Shown piece by piece: positions 1 through 13,200 of a stretch of DNA of 64,000 bases. Position numbers and translations under genes: made by a program. The DNA is from Lepturacanthus savala (lineage: Eukaryota > Chordata > Actinopteri > Scombriformes > Trichiuridae): positions 18,519,727 through 18,583,726 of the forward strand of contig CM060478.1 in the NCBI GenBank assembly GCA_030544235.1. Direction: 5' to 3'. How positions within the stretch are numbered: the first letter of the stretch is position 1; each line of letters begins with the position of its first letter. The notes under the pieces are model-generated. The model ran no database searches, was not told the origin of the DNA, and saw only the letters and a list, made by a program, of their open reading frames with translations.

Positions 1-390
1 TCAATGAATATTTCAGCCTTTTCTTTTTTTTTTTTTTTTTTTACCTCTGACAATATCAGTGGAACACGAATGTCATCTGTTTCAGAGAGATTGTTAAAAG
101 AAATAAAAATTTGCATTGCGCCCTTAGAATGACTCACAGCAGACACAGACACAATCCTATTCTATTGTGTTTTTTTGGGGGAGGATTTTAATTTTTTTAC
201 TTTTAAGGTTTGTTTCCTGCAGCAGAGATTTATGCATAAGCTTCTCAGAAACCATGTCTTCTCCTGGTCTCTTGCTGGTATTATGCAGTAAGGCCAACAG
301 GTGCCCACTTTGTGATTATTTATTGGGAAGTTAACTTCTCAAATCTGTGTCTTTTCTACAGTTCATGGAAAATTTGTGAAATGGAAGGAT

Positions 391-622
391 CTGTCTGTGT
401 GTGTGTCTGTCCTTCGAGTTTCTCGACAAGTGTTCATCTGATCATCATCACACTTTGTGGGTGTTTAGCTGAGGATCTACGGACATGCAGTGTTGAGTTT
501 GAAGCTGTTAGGATGAGCGGTTCTTGAGAAATCTGCAAGCAGCACTACCAGAGGCCAAGCTATCGGCACATTCTCAACAGGCACATTTTGCACAGAATTT
601 TCACTGCGCTAGTCAAATTTAA
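391..622 (-). repeat. dispersed fish repeat, family A, copy 1
   Basis: Shares ordered blocks with 2812-2990 and 47148-47367 in inverse orientation: a 'tctcgacaa..ttcatc' block, 'gctgaggat/c', 'gtgttgagt/gtcgagtgtgaag', 'gagcggttc' and 'aggccaag'. Diverged. I recognise the family as common in percomorph genomes but cannot name its class. Confidence 0.65.
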
Positions 623-2811
623 TTCTGTACAATAGCAAAAAAGGGTTAGGGTTAGAAAAAAATGTCATTTTTTATGTGTATGTGATTGTGTATGGTGTTT
701 TTCTTGTATTTCATATTACACACCATAAGCATGCCTGTAACTTTCACTAGCAATGAAAGGGGAAAAAAAATTATATAGCTCAGCCCAGCGGTGACATATT
801 GCAGTAATGTGGTTATCGTCACAGCCCTACGTGATCTAAACAGAACGAAGGAAACACAAGAGTTTTGTTTTGCTTCTCTTGTCTACTGATCTCAGATTTG
901 TCCAAAGGCATTACCTCTGAATTTGTAAAGCTGTCAACAGTCACATGAAAGGATGGTTAGAGATGATGCCAGATCAAAGAGTGTCTTTCTAATATCTGCC
1001 AGTAAGCAGTGAGAACATCAGGAGCTCTGTTCCCCAATACTGTATGAAGTTTTCACAGAATTGAGTAATTACACCTGCCAAGTATTATTCAAAAAAGTTA
1101 TGCTTTCTCCTAGTTTTTCAGCCTCCTAAAAAAACCCCAATCTAAGCTGCTTGAATGACAGCATTGCAAAAACTGTGGAAAAAGGAAAAATGAGAGTGAC
1201 TGAACTGGAATAGAAGTGTCGTGGAGAGAAGATGGATTCTTGTGCTCTCAGTGGAAAGCTGTCACAACAGTCCTCAGCAGCTGTTCTGGCAGCAGCTAGG
1301 AGTCGCAGGATATATGTCACACACACCTCCACTCCTCTGTACAGGCCCAGGCAGGAGTCCCACCTAACTGTGTCACATTTCCATCTCATTGTGGTGAAAG
1401 CCGCCCAACAGAGAGGGAGAGGAGCACAGAGGAGACAGGGCACAGGGGGGAAGATCCTTTAATTTACTCTCAGAGGAAGGCAGTAAGCCTTCATCCCACC
1501 GGGGAAGGCAAGCGCAGCATGAAGCACTGCAGCCTTACGTTGCCCTCTCCCATCGTTCACTTCCATCACAGCACCTCCATCAGATCTGCTGTGACGGGGA
1601 GTGATTGTGTAATGGGTATGAACGTACATCCTCTTCGCCTGTATCCTTGCTCTGTAACCATTGTGCAGCTTAACTGGTGAATTTCCCCACCCCTCCCTCA
1701 ACATGGAATAAAGCATTAGGGTTAACGGCAGTGAGCAGTTAGGGGATCCAGAGAGAAAAATTTGTGTCATTCCTGATAAGACTCAGCCTCTGGCCCATCA
1801 GGAGGCCGTTTAAACTTTGGATATTATGAATGCCCACCAGACTTTTATACCCTGTTTGTAACCTCAGCTCAAAAAACACTGCTATAAGAATCCTTTTTTT
1901 GCTCCAGTAGCTTGCAATGGTAATGTTGGCACACTGGTAAAACACTAAATTAAATGTGATCCTTGACTTTTTAAAAATCTTGCTTCATTAGGTCCCTAAT
2001 GAAGTCTTCTTGGATGCTCCAGGCAAATAAACTGCAGACAGAGTTTTAGTTATGATTGTTTCAGATATAAATGGTATATGAGGGTGCAAAATGTTAAATA
2101 TTTAAAGGGAGAAAAGACAATCTGAATGCAACAAAACTCGGGCACTGGAAACGGCTATAATTCTAAGATTCCGTTTTAAAACAGTCTACAACTAAATATA
2201 TTATTAATGTTTTATTCTTGTGCTGGAAAATGTCAGCCTTGAGCTTTTAGTTTTTTTAACGTTTCCCAGAGAGGTTGTTGAAATCCTTACACCTGCGTTA
2301 ATGGGTTGTCTATGGTCTATGGAGGTGCCACAACAAGCTGTAAACACTGCATATTATAAAGTTGACAGACACAGAGCCGCATTAGCATTCACATGGAATC
2401 TTCTTTCTGGCCACCTTGCAAAGTAAGTCAAATATTCACTCTCTTTTTAGTTCTTTTGGTCTCTGGTCTTCACCAACTCTCTGGGGAAATGTCTGTTTCT
2501 TTAGCAGCTGAAGCCACACTACCTTCCCCAGCTAGTAGTGAACTGTGTCTGTTTGCTGCTTGGTGATGGACAGGTGGTGTACAGTGGGTATATTGAGGTT
2601 TTTCACTAAAAACAGCTGCCATAGTGCTTCTGAGAATGCTAATTAGAGCTATATGACTGATCCAAAACTACAAAACCAAAAGAAAGAGTTGAAAGATGCA
2701 ATAATGCCCTGCTGAGGTGAACTGGAGAGATCAATAAAAAAATGTTACCGGCTTGTCATTATTAGGGACACCTTTCACATTACACATGATAATTTGATCC
2801 ATTGCTATTAC

Positions 2812-2990
2812 TAATGCAGTGCCTGTTCTGCACAGGCCGATTTCTTGGCCTTTGTTATTGCTTCTAGCAAGTGCCTCCAGAACCGCTCGTCCAAACAACT
2901 TCACACTCGACGATGTGCTTCTTTGGGTCCTCAACAATACACCCGCCATCTTTTGTGAACTCAAAAGAAAGAACAGTTGTCGAGAAACTC
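2812..2990 (+). repeat. dispersed fish repeat, family A, copy 2
   Basis: Best blocks: cagtgcctgttctgcacag, gaaccgctcgtccaaacaac, ttcacactcgacgatgtgc and tgggtcctcaacaataca. These line up with copy 3 in the same orientation. Confidence 0.7.
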
Positions 2991-3326
2991 AATATGAATA
3001 CATATTCATGCTGTAGTTAGATTTTGCGACATGATAGATTTCATGAAGGCGATTTTTGCAGTACCATCAAGACGTTTACAGTACAGGTGTAGTTGGATCA
3101 TTTTTATTTTTATTATTATTTATTATAATAATTATTATTTATTTTTTTTTACAATACCAATACAAATGCCTAAACATTCTAAGGAACTCAGTCCAAAGGA
3201 TTGAATCAAAAATATAAGGGAGAGAGAAACAGAGTCAAGCGATAAAGTCTACAGCATCTGCAGTGAGGGCTGGTCACTTTAACAATAATTAAATGTAGGA
3301 AATGTACCTGTTATGAGTATAAAATG

Positions 3327-3468
<142 letters not shown>

Positions 3469-5049
3469 GAATAAATGTTAGTTTTAAATGTTAATTTATA
3501 ATTATAATTAGTTTTATAATTTATTGGTAAATCAATTAAGTTGGATGGATCACTGAAATCATTATGCTTGATATTTTCCACACAAATTTTTAAACCTTTG
3601 GCAAAGACTCAAAGGCTACATGTGTGCACCTTAATACAGTGATGTGTACTGTGAAGTACAGATGAAAGGCATACATATTTCACATCTCATGTTAGAGAGT
3701 CTCTTTATTCTGCGGTTTTATTTTGTTGTTTTCAAAAAATATTTTTAAAAATATATATTTTTTTCAGTTTTTATAATAAAGCTGTGTCATTTGAAAGACG
3801 CGGAGGCCAGACTCAACATGCAGCTCCTCTCCAAGTGAGACAGTCTAACAACACAGACACAAAACTAATGGTGCATTCAGGCGGTCCTCGACAGGTATTT
3901 GCCCTTGAACAGTAAACCAGTAAATTGCATGCTAACTTAGTTTTCAGAATGACACCTTTTGGCAACTAGCAAATAAAACGAGTATAACTCAAATGTATCT
4001 ATAATGTCCTCAGATTAACGATTTGTGGATTTTATGTCTGGTTTTCATTATGTGTTTTTTTTCTGTGATATATTTATGAGTTATTGATGTTTAGATCTTT
4101 GGTTAGATGTTACATAATATTTTTTGACTTTACAAAAGGATGAGGACTGCTTGAAATAGCTGTGTAGCAAATGAAAAGAGCTTGAGAGAGAAGCTTAAAC
4201 CCTGCTTAGTTTCTCCACCTCCACCTGCCCTATCACTGCATCAATGGAGTATGTCAGATTGTCAGTTTTGGAAGGTTAGAGAAAGTGTTGGATGCAGCCC
4301 TCACAATTTTGTCAGAAATAAAATTGTGACTTTCTGGTAGAGTATACTTCAAAGCTGCAAAGGTCACATCTTGTGTACAAAGAATGCTTTGTTATCCAAG
4401 AGACTTTCATCCAAGAATAATAATCAATCCCCTAATTGGATTTGATGTTAGATATACATTAACAAGGTCATCTGATATGGTTTACATAACTACCATGGAT
4501 TATATGGCTAATTGTGCACTGAGTATACACCTGAACATTATGCATATTAAATTGCAGAATATCACAGACAAAATCCATGAGCATTAATATGCCGCTGCGC
4601 CTCTACTCTATGAGGAATGCTTTCAACAAGATTTTGGAACCTGGCTGGAGGGATTTTATCTGTAAGGTCGACTAGCAATGTTGGGTACTAAGCTCTGGAT
4701 CACAGTAAGTGTTGCACTTTATCCAAAAATTGCTGCGGATGTAGTACTTGACGTCAGAGCCCTGTGCAGAGGCCAATCAAGCTCTTCCACAGAACACTCA
4801 GAAGGCCATGTCTTTAAAGACTTGGGTTTGTGAATGGGGATATTGTTGTGTTCTCTTAAAACAAGCTACAAAAGAAGAAAAAAAAATTCAAAGCAACATT
4901 TTGTGTGTACAGGTAAAACAATAATACATGCCAGATACTACTCTCAAGATTCAGACTTTTCATTGTCTATAGTGATGCATATCTCACTCCATATCAGTGG
5001 TAGGTATCAAAAGTAGCATTAGTCTGTCCACTGGCCCACAAATATTGTA

Positions 5050-5165
5050 TTGTTTTAATTGTTCCTTTTTCCTTTCATCTTTTATTGTGTGTAGTTGAGT
5101 GTTTATTTCTGCACAACCAGTTGCCCCAATGGGGACAAATAAAGTTTGCACTATTGCTACTACTG
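5050..5165 (+). mobile_element. possible LINE 3' tail remnant
   Basis: The stretch 'ttgccccaatggggacaaataaag' style (5122-5146) resembles the 3' ends of fish LINEs, where a short inverted GGGG/CCCC block precedes AATAAA. No coding part is left. Assignment is from memory of the pattern only. Confidence 0.35.
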
Positions 5166-6324
5166 CTTATCTGGTGTAGTCCCCTGGGCTCTCACATCCT
5201 TCTCCACGTTTTGTTTTGTCTCCATGTTCTGGCCTAAATTGACCCTGGCTTTATAATTAGCTGTTTGCTCTGGTCTTTTGGGTACTGCATGTTTTTTTTT
5301 AATCTGGAGAATTGTTGTGAGAACTGAGAAAGTTTAATACATTCTTATCGCTGTGTATTATAAGATTTACAGTGACAGCTTGGTATTCCAAATTAAAAGT
5401 AAAAAAATATATATATAATAAAATAACTCTGACTATTAAGTATGTCTCAAGGCATGTAATTCATCGTCATCAGTCTACTGCACCATGCCAGATGGGATAA
5501 TGATGCAGATGCAACAAGCGCCTAGTGGATGAATACTGACACCTTGAATTATTAATGTTCATCCCTGTGACAGTTCACTAAGAAGTAAAAATAATCATCA
5601 AAAATATATACTTTATTGTTTTTTGGGTTTTCACTGGAGTTTATTAGAAGCGTATTTGCGCTTTATGTATTTTAGGACGTGTCATGTTCACACGCCGATG
5701 AATTATTGACCTTGATGTGTTGAAACTTCTTCACCAAGTACTTAAAGTTGAAGAATAGCTCCAGTTTAGTGCAGCCTGGTTCTTATTTTCTCAGTGTAGG
5801 ACATCATTTCTACTGGATACATCATTGGTAAATCATTTAACAGCTGCAACCCCCAGTCCAGGGTTTATCCTTTTATATTTATATTATATACAATCGTATT
5901 ATATTTGTGTGGTGAATGAGTTGCACTGAGTCAGAGAAGATAAAGTAGCTTGAGCTTGAGGTATTTGTGGTGGTGTATTTGTTCTGTTTTCGGTTAAATG
6001 TGTCCACTCTTGCGTTTTTCATGGGTGTATGTTTTGTATAGCCCTGGCAAGTTTCCATTTTTCTAATTCAACCCAGGGTGTGGGTGCATGTAAATGTACA
6101 ATATATCTTCATATCTTTATATAGGCCTGTGTGTAACCTCCACTATAGTGGCTTTGACAGATTGAAACCAGAATCATTTCTCACATCACGCCATTCTAGG
6201 CAGTGTAGATTTTTGATTAACAGCTGTAATGGAAGTTGAGCCCCTTTTTCTAAGCCATTTCCCCTTGGCTGTCCAAAAAAGAACCATGCTGGATTTTGAG
6301 CTGTCTCAGACTTCAAAAGGGCCA

Positions 6325-6475
6325 AGATGGGGGGGGAAGCGAGGAAGTGCAAACTGGAGAAAACATAGGCAGAGAGAGGGTGGGGTGACTTGAAAGGAAG
6401 ACAGAGAGACTGAGAAAGAGAAGGAGACAAAATGGAGAAGGTGGGAGGAGGGGTGATGGGTGATGGGAGGAAAAT
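6325..6475 (+). repeat. purine-rich tract
   Basis: About 150 bp in which G and A dominate on the plus strand, with many gagaga and gggagg units. Open frames on the complementary strand here are products of the skewed composition, not genes. Confidence 0.7.
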
Positions 6476-8079
6476 GGCTATTGGTAGTAAGCAATTGCCT
6501 GCCAATAGACGCAAAAAATCAGCGAGCTGAGGACATACCACCTTTGTCCGAGTTCTAAAGTACTCATTTAAAAAATCCCAGATAAGTTGCGCAGGGTTTT
6601 AAACAGTATTGACTTTCCTTTCAGTCTGTGGAAAACCACCGAAAAGTCCCAGTGAGCCCAGACAGCCGATGTGTAAATGTGGGACAAAATCCATAATGGG
6701 GAAGACGTTTCTTTCCTCTGGCTTCTCTCTTGTCAGCATAAAATATAACACGACAGTAAACTGATACAACCATTACTTGTTTATGATGTTGGGGGAGAGA
6801 AGATGGGATGGATGATCCTCTTTTTTTGGTGGATTTTGATTTTTTTTTTTTTTTTGCAGTTCTCATTCCAACCACGTACGGGTGCCTTTTAATTTGCCAT
6901 GTTACACCGCTATAAATCTGCCCCTGCACAAATACTAAAGCTAACAAGGAGAGAAGGGATTTGGATGAACCCTGTGTCATGCTGTTGTTTATCACTTTCC
7001 CAATCTTATCTATTCCTGTTGTTGTTTTGCCGCCCGATCCATACAGGAACTAACTTAAATAAGAATACCATTCATTTCCTACGTCGATGTACGCATATAT
7101 TACTCCCACAATATACTCTGACATTCTAAGCACAACATGAATGTCCTGAAGCTAGAAAAGAGAGAATCATTGTGTCCATCCATACTGTATAATAATGACT
7201 TACTTATAGCCTGAGCATAACTGAAAACAGAGGTCGCTTTTTAGGTTCAGGGAATATTTGCTTTAACTTTTAACATTACAAAAAGTGATTTATATTAAAG
7301 TTAAATGAGCCGCACTGTAATGTAGCAATGGTTCAGAAAAGTCATCCTCATACTGTAGGAACTGGCACCAAATTAGCATATAGCTACCTTGTTTCTCCAC
7401 ACCAATCCGCTCTTAATTTCACTCTTCAACATACTGTAATGTAATATGCATAAGCACAGCTTCACTGTGTATATATAGCTTCATTATACAATATATTATA
7501 TACAAGTATGGCTTTACAGATTAAAACTGATTCGCACTTCCTTTGTCTGCCTGCCAATGAGAGATAATCTTTAAGTTCCATTCAGTGGAAGAAATGTGCA
7601 CTGAAGTGTCTTCAACATGGATATCTCCCATGGGGGGGAAAAAGTTGGTGGCATTATGCTAACAATTTGTCTACGGTTCAAGAAAAAAAGAAATGTTCGT
7701 TTATACAAGTCAAACTGCCCTCGTGCATGAAATTTCTCATATTTCCCTTTAAGACGCAGATTTGGTGTTTTCAAAGTGGGTCAAAGAATTTCTGTTTGAT
7801 AGCAGATGGTGTTCGCTCTCCAGTGGCGATAAACAAACATGTTCATTTGAAATTAACAGACCAGATTCATAATTGCGTTATTATATCTGTCGGTCATAAT
7901 TACTGGCCAGAGTGTGCTGATATGTTCGAGAAAAAAAAAATAGAATTCAAAGACATTATTTGGAGCCACATGTGTTCACACGCAAATATTCTCTCAGAAG
8001 TCATAGAAGAAAAAATGCATTCATTAATTTTTCCTTAACCCTACTCAGGGTTTTGGAAAACTGCTGCCTTTTAAAGCAT

Positions 8080-8232
8080 AGGACTGGCACAAGACAGGAA
8101 ACCAGCCTGTGAAACTTGTCAGTCCGTCACATGGTTGACAATCACAAAGATTCCTGGCGAGGTGTGTCAATTTAGAGTTTGCATTCCATCCAACATGCGT
8201 GTGGGAGTAGGACTGGGAGAACATGCAAACTT
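8080..8232 (-). mobile_element. degraded LINE 3' end, same family as 28664-28880
   Basis: Blocks 'ggaaaccagcctgt', 'caatttagagt', 'catccaacatgcgtgtggga' and 'gggagaacatgcaaactt' match in inverse order the ubiquitous fish LINE 3' end seen at 28664-28880. Very diverged and without ends. Confidence 0.5.
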
Positions 8233-9197
8233 AATACAAACAAGCCAACAACACTGTACATGCATAGTGCCATCTCAAATTAAATGATCATTTATTTATT
8301 TTTTTTTACAATTTGGATTTCATTTGTGTAATTTTTCACCATCAATCCTATTTGTGAATCAAAATTGTACTTACTAAGTTAATTGCTGAGATCTGGGAAC
8401 ATTATCTCTCAAAATGTAGGCTAATTGCTGCCTAGATCATGTTTCTTGGCAACGTTTTATTTTATCAGTGCGAAAAAAAGCTTAAGTAAAAAAAGTGAAA
8501 AAATAGAAAGTACTGCTGTGGTCTGGCCTCCTCTGTATTGCTATAAACCTGGCTGAATACAAGTCATTTAGAAATGGCTATTTTCAGTATTAGAGGCAGG
8601 TAGTAACCACCCCTGGTTCCATGTAGCTCTTCACTCCTTCAGAAGTGCTTAACATGACTTCTCTTTCTCTGACTGATTTCAGTATGGAGTGGAGGGGGGA
8701 AAGAGGGTTTTTCAGAGTGTGTGTGAGAAAATGGACTGTATTGCAGCCGAAGGTCAAACTAGGTGCTTTTGGATCATAATAACATGATTATTATATCATT
8801 ATAACATGATCATAAATAGACCATGGAAATAAAAAAAATATTAAATTGAGAAAATTGAATAATTGAATTGTGTTGTTTCATATTCTGTCTTTTGCACTAC
8901 CTTTTTACGACAATATTAAACCAATACCATGATCTTACACATCAAGTGCTGTGAATATCCACACATTATCAGAAATGACATATATCATGCTTTGATTTCT
9001 AGACTATACAAATGGATGTAGTGAGGCATGATATCTCCCATTGGTTTGCATTGGAGCCAGTATAAAAAACTGTGTTTTCTTCAGTTCCAGAGTTGAGTTG
9101 TATAATATATGATTTTTTTTTTTATTTTTTAACTTTATTCAATCAACAAACAGGTGAATGTGGGGTGCTCTTGAAGATAAAAATGTTGTTGTATAAC

Positions 9198-9308
9198 GAA
9201 GGAGAGCCTATGGGCCAGGCTGCTTCAGACACACTCACATCACAAGGAGTCAAGGATAATGAATACTATCCTCAAGCCTGAAGCAGCCTTGCCCATAGAT
9301 TCTCCTTC
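9198..9308 (+). repeat. 31-bp inverted repeat with 49-nt loop
   Basis: Left arm 9198-9228 and right arm 9278-9308 pair along 31 bases with only three mismatches (arm positions 9, 10 and 19). The loop has its own small hairpin, AGGATA/TATCCT. It could be a short folded transposon remnant or a non-coding RNA precursor. No flanking target duplication is obvious. Confidence 0.8.
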
Positions 9309-9508
9309 ATTTAATTCTATTCATTATTTGACATGGTAACATGATGTACCCACTTCCCTCACAGTCACCACAACAAGAGGATGTGCATCCTCACCCCCTC
9401 TTGGGACCAGACTACTTCCTGCAGCAGTACCTCCACCTCCTGAATTGTTTCTTTAAATATTTCAAGTGCTCCACCTTCTTCAACTTTTTTCTCAAATTTC
9501 TGATGATT

Positions 9509-9547
9509 TGTTTGTGTGTGTGTGTGTGCGTGTGTGTGTGTGCGCGT
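9509..9547 (+). repeat. (GT)n microsatellite
   Basis: Interrupted GT run with a GCGCG end, next to the LINE fragment. Confidence 0.9.
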
Positions 9548-9584
9548 GAATGCACAGGGCCCTGCAGCCTCATGCCCATATACA

Positions 9585-10248
9585 GGGACTGGTGGCGCAT
9601 TCTGAAAACCCTCATCCATGCCCTCATAACTTCAAGACTTGAGTATTGCAACAGCATCCTCTATGGTTCACCCAACAAAATCCTCAATAAACTTCAATAT
9701 GTTCAGAATTCTTCTGCCAGCTGCTCACCTCCACCTGCCACCGAGAACACATCACCCCTGTCCTTCTACCTACACTGGATCCCAATTAAATACCAGATAG
9801 AATTTAAAATACTTCTCACCAAATCCAAACCCTAAACAACCTTGCCCTTCTCCTCCGCCACCACACCCCCACCCCTCATCTCCGATCCACTGACACCAAC
9901 TGCTTAGAAATCCCAATGACCAGGCTTTGGACTTGGGGCGACAGAACCTTTTCTGTTGCTCTGGAACACCCTCCCTATCCACATGTGTCAATCAACCACC
10001 CTACCCTCTTTCAAACAGGCCCTCAATACTCACCTCTTCAAACTCACTTTTAACTGCTAACATTCATCCTACCCAATGTTTTCAAATTGAATACCATCAC
10101 TGTTTCTTGCTGTACTTTTTGCTTGTTTTCTTTGTTTGATTCTGTTTAATGTATTCAAATGATTTTGTTTTATTTTATGTGAATATAAAGTGGCTTTGGG
10201 TGCCCAGAAAATCTCTATACAAATAAAATGTATTATTATTATTTACTT
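9585..10248 (+). mobile_element. L2-clade-like LINE, 3' end of the reverse-transcriptase ORF plus 3' UTR
   Basis: The plus strand reads LKTLIHALITSRLEYCNSIL, then KILNKLQYVQN and LHWIPIKYQIEFKILL, the typical C-terminal end of the ORF2 of L2/CR1-type fish LINEs (…SRLDYCNALL…LHWLPV..RI.FKILL). Frame is lost after the stop at 9833. Later frames still show the downstream 'SLST…PYPLSN/SFKQALNTHLFKLTF' type remnants. The element ends in ATT-rich repeats (10230-10247). 5'-truncated and dead. Confidence 0.75.
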
Positions 10249-13200
10249 TTTGCTGATTTGGAGTACCCATTCAGTTAGGAGGATAATGGGATAGAAAAAC
10301 AGGCACAAATAATTAAGTGTTTTAAGAACACATCATGAATCATGTAGTTTTCTCAGCAGTTATCTTAAGGTCGCTTCAAGAACAAATTTCAGAATAAACC
10401 TATCACAACAATAGTCCCAGAGACAGAAAAACAGCAGGTGAGCAAACCCTATGAAAGTCTTCAAATCCTAATGATGGAGCAACAATTTTCAATATACCAC
10501 ATGTAACATGTATTAGAGAGCTTGAATCAAGGCAATTGAGACCATGGTGAGTTACTGAAAAGAAATACTGTTGACTTAGTACTTTTGTAGCTCAACTGTT
10601 GGCTTAACTGTGACTGTTGACTGTTTGAGTTTATGCCCCATCTGACTTTGCTGCATTTATATGATCTGTGTTCCCGGATCACAACAATTATTTTGGTTCG
10701 CACTGATATAGACGCAATGGTAAAATCACAGATCCAAGTTGTAATAAACCAGAAAAATCCAGGATGCTGAATGTTAAATTGGAGAATTTAACATCATAAA
10801 GAATATGCATGAAGGAACAAAAAACTGTAATTGACCCAGTACATCTGAGAATCGTCTGCCAAATGCTACATTACAGCTGTGAGAAGGATGAGCTGCAGCT
10901 TGTGGGAGGCCCAGTGTTCTCCATGTACGGGTAAAAGGCTCGAGAAAAAAAAAAGACATCAAATCGATTATAGAAGCACGCTGATTCGCCAATGAGGATA
11001 GTAGTATTTCCAGTGACAGGGCCAGTTCATTGCGGTGGCAAACTGTCCTAAACTACCTCCTCCCACTGTGATTTTAGAATGCCTTCCTTTCATCTAGTCG
11101 ACGAAGGAGGTACAAAATAAGTGTTTTGCCATCTGCAATAAAAGAAAGTTTCTCTTTTTAATGGCATGGGTATAGCCGAGTAGGGAGTGCACCTTGCTGT
11201 TCATCTGCTGCATGTGAGTGTGAGCTGTCTGGATGATGGCCATTATGGTTCCCGCGACTGCCTGTGCGTCCGCTCCACCGGGATCACTGAAGTGTTGGAA
11301 CTAACAAGCTTGGGATGCAGACAGCGGATGCACAAATGGGATTTTGTCCTGAAAGCTTTCGAGTTTGCTCCCTGCCTTCAGTAGAAAAAAAAGGGAGAGC
11401 GGATAGTGCTGGGACTGCAGGGACTGTCTGAGTTATGCGCCACCAGAATGAGATGATTACATCTGATAATCTTGCTAATGATCTACACTGGGGAGGAGAG
11501 CACATAAAATTGAATGAGCTACACCGATATACACAGTTTTTCAGTCTCTTCCTCTCATCTCTTCCCGTTTCTGTTATTCTCTTTTACTGTGTCTTGGATT
11601 TATGGAGAATCGGAGATGTCCTCCACCCAGGAAGATATGCAATATTCCTTGTCATAGTTTAAGCACACACAGGATGTAGGACACACGCACATTAAAACTC
11701 TTCCCCACTCCCAGATATTTTTTTTTTTTACCACATGAACATATCTTTCTTACTCTCTCTGTCACACACATACACGGGGAGACACAAACTCAACAAAATC
11801 TGCAAAAATACTCTGACTCCCGTGACTCCCGGCCCAAGGTTACTACGGATTTGACGGAGGAGACTCCGCCTCCCTCCACGGCCTGTCAGAGCGTGTTTGG
11901 GAGCAACCCACTTCATTTTAGCGGCATAATGGGTAAACAGAGTGTGATCAGTCCAATTACCCCCTCATTGCAGAGGCGTTCTGGCGGGAATGGCCTGCAG
12001 AGAGAGTGAGCTGTCTGGCGCATGGCGGAGTTGCAGCAGTAGCACCTGCTGCCTGGAGCCCTCACTTGTATGAATCTCAATTTGTTCGTACAGCCGTGCC
12101 AAACACGGTGACCAAGAAGCCATCCCTCCGAGGAGGACGGCGCTGGCACGCCTTCCCGATTGCTGTTTTCACCGTGTTGTCTGTAAGGGCCAGAAGTTCT
12201 CGACAACAAACTCACGTCAATGTCAGTCCTTTCGGTGCTCGCTGTGCTTACTGTGCAGCTTTCAAGGGTGGTGGATTCCATCATTCTGCCGCTACACTGT
12301 GTTTTATAGCTCAGCAGATAGAGTTGTGCATTCTGAGAGTGACAACGGTTCTACCTGTGTTTGGATACCGCATTCATAATTAAATGAAGAGTAAGTAGAC
12401 AGGAGGGTTGGCAGCATAATTTTCCCCCTCCTCACTTTTACGGTTTGTCCCATAACTAACAGTTACTGCTTGACATGTTCCTGCGAGTGTGGAAGTTTGC
12501 GCTTAGTATCGGCGGGATCAGTTTAACATTGACAGTGAGGAGTAATTTGCGCTCTGGTTATCTGAGAATATGTAATATCTGCCCTCACATTACAGGGACA
12601 CATCTGGTTATTTTCTTTATCCTGCTCTTGATCCAAGTTGCGCTTGTCCTTGAAAAAGATTGAAATCCCTCGCTTCGTGGTTCTCCCCGGGGCGGCTTTC
12701 TGAAAGCTGATGCAAATGTTTTAGCTCTGTCCACCAGGCACCATAAGTTCTCAAAGCAAAAGAGAGCGAGAGAAAAAAAACAGCTTAAAAAAGAACAAGA
12801 CTGATGGACAGTTTGTGCAACACCTGACAGAAAGCTCTGTCAGCAGGAAATAGGAATTGCCTTTCAGGATTTATTTGGCTCCACTAATTGAAACTAATAC
12901 CCTTCAAATAGCATATTGATTGGGAGAAAGCACCATTTTCCAAATGCGCACTGTAAAAATAAAGGAATGATATGAATTGTGAGGGTTCTAAAGGATAAAA
13001 AAAGAATTGTTGGAGGCTCCGCAGGTGAAAATAACAGGAAACATATGGCTTCAAATGCTTTTTTTCAGGGCTTGTTTGCAGTAGAAGACCTGAGGCGCCT
13101 GCATCAGTTTTCTAATTAAAGGAGACTTAGTGTCACTATAAATACAGGTGGAAAATGCTACACCTCTCCAGCCCTGCACATCAGATAGATATCAGTATCA

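Noticed and set aside
780..830. Possible hAT remnant near 'tatcgtcacagcccta' (inverse tagggctgtgac)
   Set aside because: Too short and without a second end.
6143..6541. 132-codon Ser/Pro-rich frame on the minus strand
   Set aside because: Produced by the purine-rich tract on the plus strand; low-complexity translation.
9341..9835. 164-codon open frame on the plus strand
   Set aside because: Its second half is the LINE remnant and the first half is GT repeat and pyrimidine-rich sequence; not a host gene.
12006..12383. 125-codon frame in the GC-richer part of the 5' flank
   Set aside because: The opposite strand is open over the same stretch, and neither translation shows a domain, signal peptide or splice-linked partner.
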